NCBI RefSeq assembly: GCF_003194385.1
Contig: NZ_LAPT01000008.1
Span: 1-48,237 of the forward strand
Source: Pokkaliibacter plantistimulans
GTDB taxonomy: Bacteria > Pseudomonadota > Gammaproteobacteria > Pseudomonadales > Balneatricaceae
DNA length: 48,237 nucleotides
Direction: 5' to 3'
The notes beneath the pieces are model-generated. The model was not told the DNA's origin. It saw only the letters and a program-made list of their open reading frames with translations, and made no database searches. The translations under genes and the position numbers were made by a program. Shown here piece after piece: positions 16,582 to 27,835 of this stretch. Within the stretch, counting starts at the first letter, position 1; each line of letters opens with the position of its first letter.

Positions 16582-17415
16582 TTACTCCGGCACCAGCCAG
16601 TCGATGGTGCAATTGGCTTCTGCGCCGCCCAGATGGCGGGCGAGCCAGTCACCGGCGGGCTGAATACGCTGTTCAATCTGCCATGGCGGGTTGATCATCA
16701 CCAGACCCGAGCCGGTAAATTCGCCATCGGTGGGGCGCTTCATATTGAGCTCGGCACGCAGGATGCGACGGATGCCGCTCAGCTCCAGACGGCGGTAGAA
16801 CTGCTGTACCTCGACACGGCTCTTGATCGGATACCACAGGGTGTAGATGCCGGTGGGCCAGCGCTGATAGGCATTCTTCAGGCCATCCAGCAGCTGGCGG
16901 AACTCATCGACCTTCTCGAAAGGCGGGTCGATCAGCACCAGCCCGCGCTTTTCCTTGGGTGGCAGGCAGGCAGTCAGGCTCTGGTAGGCATCTTCATTGC
17001 GGATGCTGACCTTACGCTGACGGTGGAACAGGTCGCGCAGGGTTTCGACATCAACAGGGTGCAGTTCATTACAGATCAGTGAGTCATCTTCCCGTCGCAG
17101 CAGGTTGGCCAGCCAGGGTGAGCCGGGATAGTAGCGCAGGCTGTCGCCTACGTTGTCGTCCGCAATCAGCTGACGGTATTGCTGCAGCAGCTCGGGCAGA
17201 TCCGTAGCCTGCCACAGGCTGGCGATACCCTTGTCGGCTTCGGCGGTTTTGCGTGCCTCTTCGGCCTGCAGGTCGTAACGGCCAATACCGGCGTGGGTGT
17301 CCAGATAGCAGAACGGTTTGGCTTTTTGCTTGAGGGCATCAAACAGGGCAACCAGCACCGCATGTTTCCATACGTCCGCAAAATTGCCTGCATGATAGAT
17401 ATGGCGGTAGTTCAA
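16582..17415 (-). CDS. rlmJ: 23S rRNA (adenine-2030-N6)-methyltransferase
   Basis: A 277-aa enzyme, near the E. coli length of 280 aa, that methylates A2030 of 23S rRNA. It shows the family N terminus YRHIYHAGNFADVWKH, a SAM-site region CYLDTHAGIGRYDL (36-49), and the N6-adenine methyltransferase motif DPPF at 163-166. The start appears to be TTG (17413-17415): an in-frame TGA lies four codons upstream, no ATG or GTG precedes the conserved N terminus, and only a weak GAG ribosome site is present. It is monocistronic and convergent with the secreted unknown. Confidence 0.92.
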   Translation of the reverse strand: MNYRHIYHAGNFADVWKHAVLVALFDALKQKAKPFCYLDTHAGIGRYDLQAEEARKTAEADKGIASLWQATDLPELLQQYRQLIADDNVGDSLRYYPGSPWLANLLRREDDSLICNELHPVDVETLRDLFHRQRKVSIRNEDAYQSLTACLPPKEKRGLVLIDPPFEKVDEFRQLLDGLKNAYQRWPTGIYTLWYPIKSRVEVQQFYRRLELSGIRRILRAELNMKRPTDGEFTGSGLVMINPPWQIEQRIQPAGDWLARHLGGAEANCTIDWLVPE

Positions 17416-17480
17416 CGGCGCATCTCAACTGACAGAACGGGAAAGCGGCCATTCTACCACAGCCGGATTCACCCGCATGG

Positions 17481-19508
17481 TTACGATCTGCCTGTCGGGG
17501 CAGGGCGTTGGCGCAACAGGCGTATGAGGGTGCGATAGGCATGGCGCAGTCTGGCCGCAGACACCTGCTGGCCGGGCTGGTAGAGCCGCTGTTGCAGCAG
17601 TGCGAAAAAGCCATCGATGGCGGGTTGCTGAGCGGGATAGGCCTCCATCAGCATCTGGGCCAGATGCTGTGGCGTCATGCTCATGCTGGCCGTCAGCCCT
17701 CGCTGTGCCATGCGTGTACACAGCTGTTCCAGCAGCTGTACTTCCAGTGCCTTGGGCTGGCGCCGCCAGACACCGCTGATGGTGGCAAAGGCGGTAAACA
17801 GGCCGAGCAGAGCGGCCAACGGCCACAGCCAGTGACGCCAGTCGCTGCTGAAAAAGCTTTGCAGTTGCTGCCACAGCTGGAATTGCTGGTTGCTGCCGTA
17901 GTTGACCACCGCCCGTTGCCAGGCGTACTGCCAGGCATCCATCTGCTGTCTGGCCAGCTGCAGCCAGGGCAGGGCATGCAGAGTGCGGCGCAGTAAGGGC
18001 GCGCCTTCCATATCGGCCAGCTGATCGGTGCTGCGTTCGATACGATCCGGTGCCACCATGGCCGTCGGATCGAGCCGCTGCCAGCCTTTGTCACTCACCC
18101 AGGCTTCGGCCCAGGCATGAGCTTCTGCCTGACGGACGGTGAGAAAGTTGCCGCGACCATTCCACTCCCCGCCCTGATAGCCGACGACCAGCCGGGTCGG
18201 AATGCCAGCAGCGCGCAGCAGATAAACCAGACTGCCCGCGAAGTGAGCGCAGAAGCCTCGCTGTCCGTCGAACATGAAGTCATCAATGCTATTGAGCCCG
18301 CTGTAGGTCGGCGGCGTCAGGGTGTAGGTGAACGGCTGCTGACGGTAGAGCGCCATGGCGGCCTGCAGTAACAGTGCGTCGTCGTTGTAACGGTGTCGCA
18401 GCTGCTCGGCCAGCGTGCGGGTGCGGGGGTTGCCCATGGCGGGCAGTTGCAGGCTCTGCCGTTTCAGCCAGTCAGGCAGCAGGCGGTCACGCGGGCTGTC
18501 AGGGTAGCTGCGCAGCCGTAGTCCGAGGGTGTCGTCCAGACGCTTGCTGGCCTGCAGGGTATCGTCATAGCTGACCGTGGCCTGGCCCTGCAGTATTTCT
18601 GCCGGAGCCAGGGCAAACAGCCAGCGCTGGCCACTGGGCTGCATAATGAGTGAATAGCTGACCGCCTGACCGGGGTCGGCATCGGCCAGCGTGCGCAGCT
18701 GTGTCTGTGCCAGCTGCTGTTGCTGACTCGGGCCGGGAAAGGGCGCCGGTACCCAGGCACTGCCGTCGTAACGGTTCAGCACCAGACCACGCCAGTACAA
18801 CTGACGCTGGGCAGGGGGCGCACCATCAAAACTGACCTGAAAGGCCAGTTCGTTGGACTGCGCCAGACTGGCCAGCTCACCGGGTGCCACGCGATCGCTG
18901 ATGCCCGTCAGACCCTGACCACTTTGCAGGGGCATGGTCCACAGTGGCGGCAGGCGTGGAAATACCAGATACAGCACCACCATCAGTGGCAGACTCTGGG
19001 CCATCAGCACAGCCGCTCTGCTGAAGCAGGGCTGCCATGGCGAACGTCGCTGCAGTGGCGGCTGATGCAAGTGCAGCAGGGTGGCCAGGAGTATCCACAG
19101 GCAGAAAATCACATAGCAGCTGGCCCACAGCGACTGGTCAAACAGAAAACTGCAGGCCAGCACAAAGCTGCCCGCGAAGATCACCACCAGACCATCACGG
19201 CGTGAGCCTACCTCCAGGGTCTTCAGGGCAAAGCCACTGGCCAGCAGGGCGACGACCCCTTCCATGGTTCGTAATGACAGATGGGTGAAATAGAACACGG
19301 CGATGCAGGCACCGATCAGCAGCAGCTTGACCGGCAGTGGCGGCATCTGCCAGGCATGGCGCGGGCGTGACAAGCGCCAGCCGGCACAGCTCAGCAGAAT
19401 CCCCAGCAGCCACAACGGCAGATGGGGAGCGAGGCTCAGCATCACCGCCAGTTGCATCAGGCTGAGGCTATACAGCTGCGGGCGCTGCAGCAGTCCGCCG
19501 CCGTTCAT
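17481..19508 (-). CDS. tgpA: transglutaminase-like membrane protein (TgpA type)
   Basis: A 675-aa protein similar to Pseudomonas TgpA. The first 190 residues hold several transmembrane helices (DUF3488 region), then comes a periplasmic transglutaminase-like domain with the complete triad Cys420 (RGFCAHFA), His464 (AEAHAWAEAW) and Asp480 (RLDPTA), then one more membrane helix near residue 560 and a cytoplasmic DUF4129-like tail. The substrate of such proteins is unknown; TgpA was reported as essential in P. aeruginosa. The start overlaps the DUF58 gene by 4 bases. It forms an operon moxR-DUF58-tgpA. Confidence 0.9.
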   Translation of the reverse strand: MNGGGLLQRPQLYSLSLMQLAVMLSLAPHLPLWLLGILLSCAGWRLSRPRHAWQMPPLPVKLLLIGACIAVFYFTHLSLRTMEGVVALLASGFALKTLEVGSRRDGLVVIFAGSFVLACSFLFDQSLWASCYVIFCLWILLATLLHLHQPPLQRRSPWQPCFSRAAVLMAQSLPLMVVLYLVFPRLPPLWTMPLQSGQGLTGISDRVAPGELASLAQSNELAFQVSFDGAPPAQRQLYWRGLVLNRYDGSAWVPAPFPGPSQQQQLAQTQLRTLADADPGQAVSYSLIMQPSGQRWLFALAPAEILQGQATVSYDDTLQASKRLDDTLGLRLRSYPDSPRDRLLPDWLKRQSLQLPAMGNPRTRTLAEQLRHRYNDDALLLQAAMALYRQQPFTYTLTPPTYSGLNSIDDFMFDGQRGFCAHFAGSLVYLLRAAGIPTRLVVGYQGGEWNGRGNFLTVRQAEAHAWAEAWVSDKGWQRLDPTAMVAPDRIERSTDQLADMEGAPLLRRTLHALPWLQLARQQMDAWQYAWQRAVVNYGSNQQFQLWQQLQSFFSSDWRHWLWPLAALLGLFTAFATISGVWRRQPKALEVQLLEQLCTRMAQRGLTASMSMTPQHLAQMLMEAYPAQQPAIDGFFALLQQRLYQPGQQVSAARLRHAYRTLIRLLRQRPAPTGRS

Positions 19509-20497
19509 CGGGGTTCCTCCAGTCCGTACAGGGCCAGCGCTTTTAAACAGGTCGCCTGATGAGCCGTGCCGTGCCGCGGCGCAAATTGCTGATTGGGCAG
19601 GCGCAGCCCGTAAGACTGGTGAAGCTGTTCCATCCGCAGGATTTCACTGCACAGTTGTGACAATCGGGCTTCGCTGCCGGGGCCGGGCATTGCCTGCCAG
19701 TCCAGCCAGTCATGCTGACGCAGACTCTGGCTGAAGGTGCGACTGTAGAGGCGACCGCTGCGAGCGTAGGCTGGCCAGTGGATGCGACGCAGACTGTCGC
19801 CTGCCTGATAGCTGCGCAAACCATGGAAATCCTGACCGCCGGCACTGAGGGGCTGGCTGTCGCTGTGTTCGCTTTCACTGTCACTGCTGAGGGCGGGCGG
19901 CACCGCCATCGGAGCCGGGTAGACCAGTGCCTGCCAGTCGAAGATCAGGTAGGTCCAGGCCCGAATCAAGCCGCCGGGATAGGTGGTCTGCAGGGTGAGC
20001 CGTGGTGGACGCAGCCAGCCGCGCTGGGTTGCCGGGTAGGGCAGATCGACGCTCTGGCTGGCATGGTTGAGCAAATCGACACTGATCGCCGGTCCGCCGG
20101 GCCAGGATAACGCCAGTACACAGCCACTCTGCTTCGCTTCCCGCTGCAGATGCAGACGGAATAGCGCCGTTTCCCCGGCAAAGCAGGGCTGGCCGGGCAA
20201 CGTATGTACCTGCAAACCATGCAGACCACGGTAGGTGTGCAAAGTCAGGAGCAGCATGATGGTCGCCAGCCAGAAACACAGACCATAGATCAGCGCATTC
20301 TGGAAGTTGATCGCCAGCAATAGCAGCAGCACCAGTAGCGCGATAAAACCCAGCCCGCTGCGGCTGGGCAGAATGAAGATGCGGCGCTGATCGAGACGCA
20401 CGCGGTCATGGCTGGCCAGACGCTGACGGCTCCAGTCCTGCCAGTAGCGGCGCCAGCTGAGGAGCAGGGAAGGCGGGTTCTGCAGCCAGGAGCGCAT
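19505..20497 (-). CDS. DUF58 domain protein
   Basis: A 330-aa protein with two N-terminal hydrophobic segments (about residues 48-85) and the DUF58 core, including GGQDFHGLRSYQAGDSLRRIHWPAYARSGRLYSRTF. This von-Willebrand-like family regularly accompanies MoxR ATPases and transglutaminase-like proteins. Its molecular role is not established. It is translationally coupled on both sides: 1-base overlap with moxR, 4-base overlap with tgpA. Confidence 0.9.
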   Translation of the reverse strand: MRSWLQNPPSLLLSWRRYWQDWSRQRLASHDRVRLDQRRIFILPSRSGLGFIALLVLLLLLAINFQNALIYGLCFWLATIMLLLTLHTYRGLHGLQVHTLPGQPCFAGETALFRLHLQREAKQSGCVLALSWPGGPAISVDLLNHASQSVDLPYPATQRGWLRPPRLTLQTTYPGGLIRAWTYLIFDWQALVYPAPMAVPPALSSDSESEHSDSQPLSAGGQDFHGLRSYQAGDSLRRIHWPAYARSGRLYSRTFSQSLRQHDWLDWQAMPGPGSEARLSQLCSEILRMEQLHQSYGLRLPNQQFAPRHGTAHQATCLKALALYGLEEPR

Positions 20498-21456
20498 CAG
20501 GCGACCACCTGTACCTGTTGCAGGCAGAGGCGGGCCAGGTGGGCGCCGGGCTGGTCCCCTGTGCCGTGCAGACGATGCCCGGCCACCGCAACGAATACCG
20601 CCTGCACGTCATCGGGCAGCACATAGTCGCGCCCGCTCAGCAGTGACCAGCTGCGGGCGGCCCGCAGCAATGCCTGAGCCGCACGCGGTGACAGGCCCAG
20701 TTCAATCTGTTCGTGCTGGCGGGTGTAATTGACCAGACGCTGGACATAGTCCAGCAGCCCTTCACTGACGCTCGCGTGCTGGACATCCTGCTGCAGCAGC
20801 TGCAGCTGTTCGGCACTCAGCACAGGCTGCAGGCTGTGCAGGGCTTCGCGGCCGGAATCACCGCGCAGCAGGCGTCGCTCAGCCGCCGGATCGGGATAGC
20901 CGAGCGACAGGCGCATCAGAAAGCGATCCAGCTGGGATTCAGGCAGGGGATAGGTACCGGCATGGTGCTGGGGGTTCTGGGTGGCAATGACAAAGAAGGG
21001 TTGCGGCAGCGGCCAGCTTTCGCCTTCGATGCTGACCTGATATTCCTCCATGGCCTCCAGCAGAGCGCTCTGTGCCTTGGGCGTCGCCCGGTTGAGCTCA
21101 TCGGCCAGGACCACCTGACTGAAAATAGGGCCGGGATGAAAGCGAAAATGCTGCTGCTCAGGGTGATAGACCGATGCGCCCAGTATGTCGGCGGGCAGCA
21201 GATCGCTGGTGAACTGGATGCGGCGATAACTGAGCCCGAATACTTTGGCCAGAGCATGAGACAGGGTGGTCTTGCCCATCCCCGGCAAGTCTTCCAGCAG
21301 CAGATGGCCGTTTGCCAGCAGGCAGGTAGCGGCCAGCTTGAGCGTTAGCTCCTTGCCAAGAATGATCTGATTTAACGCCGGCAACAGGGTGTCGCGCAGG
21401 GTGGCGACGGGCACAGAGGATGGGGCTAGGGTCATAGTGCTCTCAATAGTCGGCAT
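20497..21456 (-). CDS. MoxR-family AAA+ ATPase
   Basis: A 319-aa cytoplasmic AAA+ protein with Walker A GMGKTT at 59-64, Walker B VVLADELNRA, and the MoxR-typical QNPQHHAGTYPLPESQLDRFLMR segment with sensor 1 and arginine finger. MoxR proteins act as chaperone-like ATPases for partners with von Willebrand domains, here presumably the downstream DUF58 protein. It is the first gene of the three-gene operon. Met8 (21435) is an alternative start. Confidence 0.93.
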   Translation of the reverse strand: MPTIESTMTLAPSSVPVATLRDTLLPALNQIILGKELTLKLAATCLLANGHLLLEDLPGMGKTTLSHALAKVFGLSYRRIQFTSDLLPADILGASVYHPEQQHFRFHPGPIFSQVVLADELNRATPKAQSALLEAMEEYQVSIEGESWPLPQPFFVIATQNPQHHAGTYPLPESQLDRFLMRLSLGYPDPAAERRLLRGDSGREALHSLQPVLSAEQLQLLQQDVQHASVSEGLLDYVQRLVNYTRQHEQIELGLSPRAAQALLRAARSWSLLSGRDYVLPDDVQAVFVAVAGHRLHGTGDQPGAHLARLCLQQVQVVA

Positions 21457-23032
<1,576 letters not shown>

Positions 23033-23039
23033 CGCAGAA

Positions 23040-23063
23040 AGCCCGGCTACGGGAGGCCGGGCT
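23040..23063. terminator. intercistronic hairpin between hemB and ppk1
   Basis: AGCCCGGC and GCCGGGCT form an 8-bp stem with an 8-base loop just after the hemB stop. No T-run follows, so partial termination or mRNA processing is more likely than full stop. Confidence 0.4.
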
Positions 23064-23097
23064 GCTGTCAACGATAAGAGTTTAAGTGAGGAGCGCT

Positions 23098-25311
23098 ATG
23101 AACACGGTCGCACAGGAAATGGTAGCGGAGCAGGTGCCCGCGGCGGTTGAAGAGCCTACTGCCGAACAGGATACCCTGCCGGCGGTGGAGCCGGAAAAGG
23201 ACACCGTGGTTGAGGAAGTGGTCGAAGAGCCGGTGCCCAGCATCGATTTGTCTTCACCCGAGCTGTATATCAACCGCCACCTCAGCCATCTGCACTTCAA
23301 CATTCGTGTGCTGGAGCAGGCTCTGGATGAGCGTTACCCGCTGCTTGAGCGTTTGCAGTTCCTGCTGATCTTCTCCAGCAACCTGGATGAGTTCTTTGAG
23401 ATCAAGGTGGCCGAGTTACAGCGTCAGGTACGCTTCGGACGTGAAAAGGTCGGTCCTGATGGCCTGCAGCCACACGAAGTCCTGCGCCGTATTCGTGAAA
23501 TGTGCCATGAGCAGACCAAGCGTCAGTACGAGATCCTCAATGACACGCTGATCCCGCAGTTGCAGACGGAAAATATCCGTTTCCTGCGCCGTCGCGAATG
23601 GACCAAGGCACAGCGTGAGTGGATTCGTGAATACTTCTTCAACACCCTGATGCCGGTCATGACGCCCATCGGGCTGGACCCGGCGCACCCCTTCCCGCGT
23701 CTGGTCAACAAGAGTCTGAACTTTATCGTGGCACTGGAAGGGAAGGATGCCTTCGGTCGTGATTCAGGCATGGCCATTATTCCTGCTCCGCGCTCCATGC
23801 CGCGCCTGATTCGTCTGCCCGATGAACTCTGCCGCGGTGGTGACAATCTGGTGTTCCTGTCATCGGTGATTCACGCCTTTGCTGACGAGCTGTTCCCCGG
23901 CATGGAAGTGCTGGGTTGCTACCAGTTCCGCCTGACCCGTAACGCGGACCTCGATTTTGACTCGGAAGAAGTCGACGATCTGGCCCGCGCCCTGAAGGGT
24001 GAACTGCAGCATCGCCAGTTTGGTCAGGCGGTACGTCTGGAAGTGGCGGATAACTGCCCCGAGGACATGATTGCCTTCCTGCTCAAGGAGTTTGGTCTGG
24101 GCGAGACCGAGCTGTACAAGGTCAATGGCCCGGTCAACCTGACGCGTATGGGCGCGGTGCGAGAGCTGGTGAACCGTTCTGAGCTGAGCTACGCCTCATT
24201 CTCGCCCGGTCTGCCCAAGCGCCTGCGTGATCGCAAGTCCATGTTTGAGACCCTGCGCCAGCGTGACCTGCTGCTGCAGCATCCCTTCGAGTCCTTCACT
24301 CCTGTAGTCGATCTGCTGCGTGAAGCCGCCCGTGATCCCAAGGTGCTGGCGGTCAAGCAGACCCTGTACCGCACGGGTAATAATTCGGAAATCGTCGCGG
24401 CGCTGATTGAAGCAGCACGTAACGGCAAGGAAGTGACCGCTGTTATTGAGATCCGTGCCCGCTTCGATGAGGAGAACAACCTCAAGCTCGCCAGCCTGTT
24501 GCAGGAAGCCGGTGTGGTCGTGGTGTATGGCGTGGTGGGCTACAAGACTCACGCCAAGATCATGATGATCGTCCGTCAGGAAGATAACGAGCTGCGCCGT
24601 TATGTGCATCTCGGCACGGGTAACTATCACCAGGGCACTGCCCGTGTGTACACCGACTACAGTCTGCTGACCGCGGATCAGGAAGTAGGTGAAGATGTGC
24701 ACAAAATCTTCCAGCAGCTGACCGGCATGGGCAAGATTCTGCGTCTGAGCAAGGTGCTGAATGCGCCGTTCTCGCTGCATCCCAAGATGGTGGAGTTCAT
24801 TCTGCGGGAAATGCGCCATGCGCAAGCCGGCAAGGATGCGCACATTATCATCAAGGTCAACTCCATGACCGAGCCACGTTTGATTCGTACCCTCTATCGT
24901 GCTTCGCAAGCTGGGGTGAAAATTGATCTGATCGTGCGTGGTATGTGCTCATTGCGCCCTGGTGTACCTGGGGTGTCAGAGAATATCCGTGTGCGTTCTA
25001 TCATCGGTCGCTTCCTTGAGCACAGCCGGGTGTGCTACTTCCTCAATGACGGTGCGTCGGAAATCTATGCTGCCAGTGCCGACTGGATGGAGCGCAACAT
25101 GCTCTACCGTGTGGAAACCTGTTTCCCCATGGAGCCATTGCGTGTCGCGCCGCGTGTGAAGAAAGACCTGGACCTGTATCTGGAAGACAATACTCAGGCA
25201 TGGGAGCTGCAACAGGATGGTTCCTATGTGAGAGTGCAGATGCAGGAAGGCGAAGAACCCATTTCCGCCCAGCAGATCCTGCTGGAACGTCTGGCCGCCG
25301 CAGCTAACTGA
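23098..25311 (+). CDS. ppk1: polyphosphate kinase 1 with acidic N-terminal extension
   Basis: A 737-aa enzyme that reversibly makes polyphosphate from ATP. ATG at 23098 has GAGGAG four bases before it. The family core starts at about residue 57 (SPELYINRHLSHLHFN); the 50 residues before it are rich in Glu, Val and Pro and absent from the E. coli protein (688 aa). The phosphorylated catalytic His is His485 in YKTHAKIMM, followed by LGTGNYHQGTARVYTDY, and the late motif EHSRVCYFLNDG...SADWMERN is present. It is likely cotranscribed with hemB and closed by a strong terminator. Confidence 0.95.
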   Translation: MNTVAQEMVAEQVPAAVEEPTAEQDTLPAVEPEKDTVVEEVVEEPVPSIDLSSPELYINRHLSHLHFNIRVLEQALDERYPLLERLQFLLIFSSNLDEFFEIKVAELQRQVRFGREKVGPDGLQPHEVLRRIREMCHEQTKRQYEILNDTLIPQLQTENIRFLRRREWTKAQREWIREYFFNTLMPVMTPIGLDPAHPFPRLVNKSLNFIVALEGKDAFGRDSGMAIIPAPRSMPRLIRLPDELCRGGDNLVFLSSVIHAFADELFPGMEVLGCYQFRLTRNADLDFDSEEVDDLARALKGELQHRQFGQAVRLEVADNCPEDMIAFLLKEFGLGETELYKVNGPVNLTRMGAVRELVNRSELSYASFSPGLPKRLRDRKSMFETLRQRDLLLQHPFESFTPVVDLLREAARDPKVLAVKQTLYRTGNNSEIVAALIEAARNGKEVTAVIEIRARFDEENNLKLASLLQEAGVVVVYGVVGYKTHAKIMMIVRQEDNELRRYVHLGTGNYHQGTARVYTDYSLLTADQEVGEDVHKIFQQLTGMGKILRLSKVLNAPFSLHPKMVEFILREMRHAQAGKDAHIIIKVNSMTEPRLIRTLYRASQAGVKIDLIVRGMCSLRPGVPGVSENIRVRSIIGRFLEHSRVCYFLNDGASEIYAASADWMERNMLYRVETCFPMEPLRVAPRVKKDLDLYLEDNTQAWELQQDGSYVRVQMQEGEEPISAQQILLERLAAAAN

Positions 25312-25338
25312 TTATTGTCGTCAACCTTTTACCCAAGT

Positions 25339-25368
25339 AAGCCGGTGCCTCAGGGCACCGGCTTTTTT
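25339..25368 (+). terminator. rho-independent terminator after ppk1
   Basis: GCCGGTGCC-TCAG-GGCACCGGC is a perfect 9-bp stem, extended by AA/TT and followed by a run of six T residues. Confidence 0.93.
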
Positions 25369-25488
25369 ACGTCTGTTGATGCCGGTGATGTGTGGCGTGT
25401 GTGATAAGGTCGGTGGCTGTTATGCCGTCTGTGCTGGCGTATCGTGCCCCATACGGACGACCAGAAGGTCTTGGAAGGGAGAGTTCAG

Positions 25489-25989
25489 GTGAAATCATGG
25501 CAACTGTCGACGGTTGTGCTGACAGCCGTAATGGCGCTGGGAGGCTGTTCAGACAAAAACGAGGTAGGAGATGTCAGCCTCGGGCTGTTCACCACCAAGG
25601 ACATCAAGCTGGAAATGCTGTCTGACCCCAAAATCGAAGGTGTGACCTGCTATATCAGCCACATCAAGGCTGATTTGGATCTGGCTGATCCATCGGATAT
25701 GTCCATTGCCTGTCGTCAGACCGGGCCGATCACGCTGCAGATGCTGCAGGGCATTGATCGTTCAAAGAGTGGTGAGGTGATTTTCTCGACATCGAAAAGT
25801 GTACTGTTCAAAAGCCTGAAAGTACGGCGCATCTATGATGAGGCTAACCGGACACTGCTCTATGTCAGCTATTCCACCAAGGAAAGCAATGGCAGCCCCA
25901 AGCACTCGCTGTCGGCCGTCCCCTTGTGGGGCAACCCGGTGTGGGAGCAGCTTGAGCAACAGAAACGCGAAGTACAGAGCAAAAACTGA
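25489..25989 (+). CDS. creA: CreA-family lipoprotein
   Basis: A 166-aa protein of the CreA family (unknown function; E. coli CreA is 157 aa). The GTG at 25489 follows GGAAGGGAGAG and yields a signal sequence ending in the lipobox LGGC with lipidated Cys20, so it is probably a lipoprotein. The family core is KLEMLSDPKIEGVTCYISHIKADL...SIACRQTGPI, with two Cys that may pair. CreA genes often lie near phosphate or redox genes; here it sits between ppk1 and ppx, facing ppx. The upstream frame is open from 25444 but lacks signal features. Confidence 0.85.
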   Translation: MKSWQLSTVVLTAVMALGGCSDKNEVGDVSLGLFTTKDIKLEMLSDPKIEGVTCYISHIKADLDLADPSDMSIACRQTGPITLQMLQGIDRSKSGEVIFSTSKSVLFKSLKVRRIYDEANRTLLYVSYSTKESNGSPKHSLSAVPLWGNPVWEQLEQQKREVQSKN

Positions 25990-26072
25990 TTCAGCCTGAC
26001 GGGCTGATAAAGGGAAGGTGGTGACGTTCGCAAATGCGGTCGTCACCATTCAGAGGAGTGGGGCGCTGCGCC

Positions 26073-27596
26073 TCAGGCGATCTCCAACACCATACCTGCA
26101 TCACGCCAATAGCTGGCCTCTTCGGTCAGTTCGTCACGGGTAAGCGGACGACTGTCCAACCAGCCGACCGGGAAGGACACGGTAACCTTGTTGCCATCGA
26201 CACTGAGCGTGAATGCCGGCTGGCGCTGTTTGTTGCGATTACGATGCAGCAGGACTGACAGCCGCAGCAGCAGACAGAGTTTGAAGCAGGCTTCACGGTA
26301 GTTGCCCGGCAGAGATTCGAATACGCTCTTGCTGATCTTGCGGCGATGGCAGCGCACCAGACTGGCCAGCGCCATTTGCTCCTGTTTGGTAAAACCCGCC
26401 AGATCGGCATTTTCCAGAATATAAGCACCATGCTTGTGGAAGTTGGAGTGGGCAATGGCCAGTCCCATCTCGTGGACCCGGGCGGCCCAGCTCAGCAGGC
26501 TGTGGAACTCTTCTTCGTCCAGCAGCTTCCAGTGTGGTTTCACCTGCGCCAGCGCGATCAGGGCTGAGTTTTCCACGCGTGCTGCCTGACGGCGGTCGAC
26601 ATGATAGCGGCGCATCTGCACATCAACGGTCTGCTCACGGATGTCCTCATGGTGCATACGGCCGAGCATGTCATACAGCAGGCCTTCACGCAGGGCGCCA
26701 TCAGACTTGCGCATCAGCGTAATATCGAGGCTGAAGAAGGTGGCCCACAGTATGGCCAGACCTGCTGGCAGCAAATGCTGGCGGTCAGGTTTGAGACCTT
26801 CGAACTTCAGCTCGCTGATATGCTTGCAGGTCATCACCTTTTTGCGCAGCTTTTGCAGCGCCTCGGGGGTAATACCCTCAGTAGTCCAGCCTTGCGCAAC
26901 GCAGATGGCTTCAATGGATTTGATGGTGCCGGAGGAGCCAATTACGCTGTTCCAGCCAACCCGACGGAACTGGTTGCGGATCGTCATCAGCTCACGCTGA
27001 GCAGCTGACACAGCACGGCGGAAGGCTTTGTCGGAAATGACGCCATCGGCGAAAAAGCGCTGGTTATAGGAAACACATCCCATATGCAGGCTTTCAAGAT
27101 GCATCGGCTCGAAACGTTCGCCAATGATGAACTCGGTTGAGCCGCCGCCAATGTCGATGACCAGACGACGGCCTTTGTCATCGGCCAGCGCATGGGCTGC
27201 GCCCAGATAAATCAGGCGTGCTTCCTCACGACCGGCAATGACTTCGATGGGGTGCTGCATGACTTCTTCAGCACGCAGGATGAATTCTTCACGGTTGCGG
27301 GCTGCACGCAGGGCATTGGTGCCAACAATCTTGACCGCTGTCTTGGGCATACCAGCAATGCGCTGGGCAAAGCGAGTCATGCACTCCAGACCACGCTGTA
27401 TGGCCTCTTCTGACAGGTGGTCCTGATCATCCAGGCCAGCTGCAAGCTGCACCTTTTCACCCATCTTGTCGACGATCTGGATGTCATCCTGCACCAGGCG
27501 GGCCAATACCATGTGAAAACTGTTGGAGCCTAGATCGATTGCGGCGACGAGAGGTGAATCAGTGGTGTCTTGAGAAAAAAGCGTATCAACTACCAT
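26073..27596 (-). CDS. ppx: exopolyphosphatase
   Basis: A 507-aa enzyme (E. coli 513 aa) that releases phosphate from polyphosphate ends. The N-terminal Ppx/GppA actin-like fold shows AIDLGSNSFHMV (residues 19-30), GREEARLIYLGA, and the phosphate-2 motif VIDIGGGSTEFIIG; the C-terminal half is the helical HD-like domain with HEMGLAIAHSNFHKHGAYIL. It opposes ppk1 in function and lies antiparallel to it, as in Pseudomonas. It is convergent with creA and divergent from trxA. Confidence 0.95.
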   Translation of the reverse strand: MVVDTLFSQDTTDSPLVAAIDLGSNSFHMVLARLVQDDIQIVDKMGEKVQLAAGLDDQDHLSEEAIQRGLECMTRFAQRIAGMPKTAVKIVGTNALRAARNREEFILRAEEVMQHPIEVIAGREEARLIYLGAAHALADDKGRRLVIDIGGGSTEFIIGERFEPMHLESLHMGCVSYNQRFFADGVISDKAFRRAVSAAQRELMTIRNQFRRVGWNSVIGSSGTIKSIEAICVAQGWTTEGITPEALQKLRKKVMTCKHISELKFEGLKPDRQHLLPAGLAILWATFFSLDITLMRKSDGALREGLLYDMLGRMHHEDIREQTVDVQMRRYHVDRRQAARVENSALIALAQVKPHWKLLDEEEFHSLLSWAARVHEMGLAIAHSNFHKHGAYILENADLAGFTKQEQMALASLVRCHRRKISKSVFESLPGNYREACFKLCLLLRLSVLLHRNRNKQRQPAFTLSVDGNKVTVSFPVGWLDSRPLTRDELTEEASYWRDAGMVLEIA

Positions 27597-27760
27597 CGTT
27601 TCCCTTGAAATAGCTTGGGCAGGCCATATTTAAGGAGTCACTGATTGTAGAGGCATTAGAACTGCTGCCTTTCAGACAGGCTCCTGAATGAGTCGTAGAG
27701 TAGCAGAATAGCCTTTAAACCCAAGCAAAAATTATCTTCTGGTCGTCCCATATCATGCTT

Positions 27761-27788
27761 TTGACCTCTTTGTTGTCGATGCTAAGAT
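27761..27788 (+). promoter_or_regulatory. trxA promoter
   Basis: TTGACC (27761-27766), a 16-base spacer and TAAGAT (27783-27788) with an extended TGc in front form a good sigma-70 promoter. It would start transcription about 40 bases before the trxA ATG. Confidence 0.7.
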
Positions 27789-27835
27789 GTTGACCAGTCG
27801 CCTTTGCTAAGTCCATCCATCTGGAGACAAGATTC

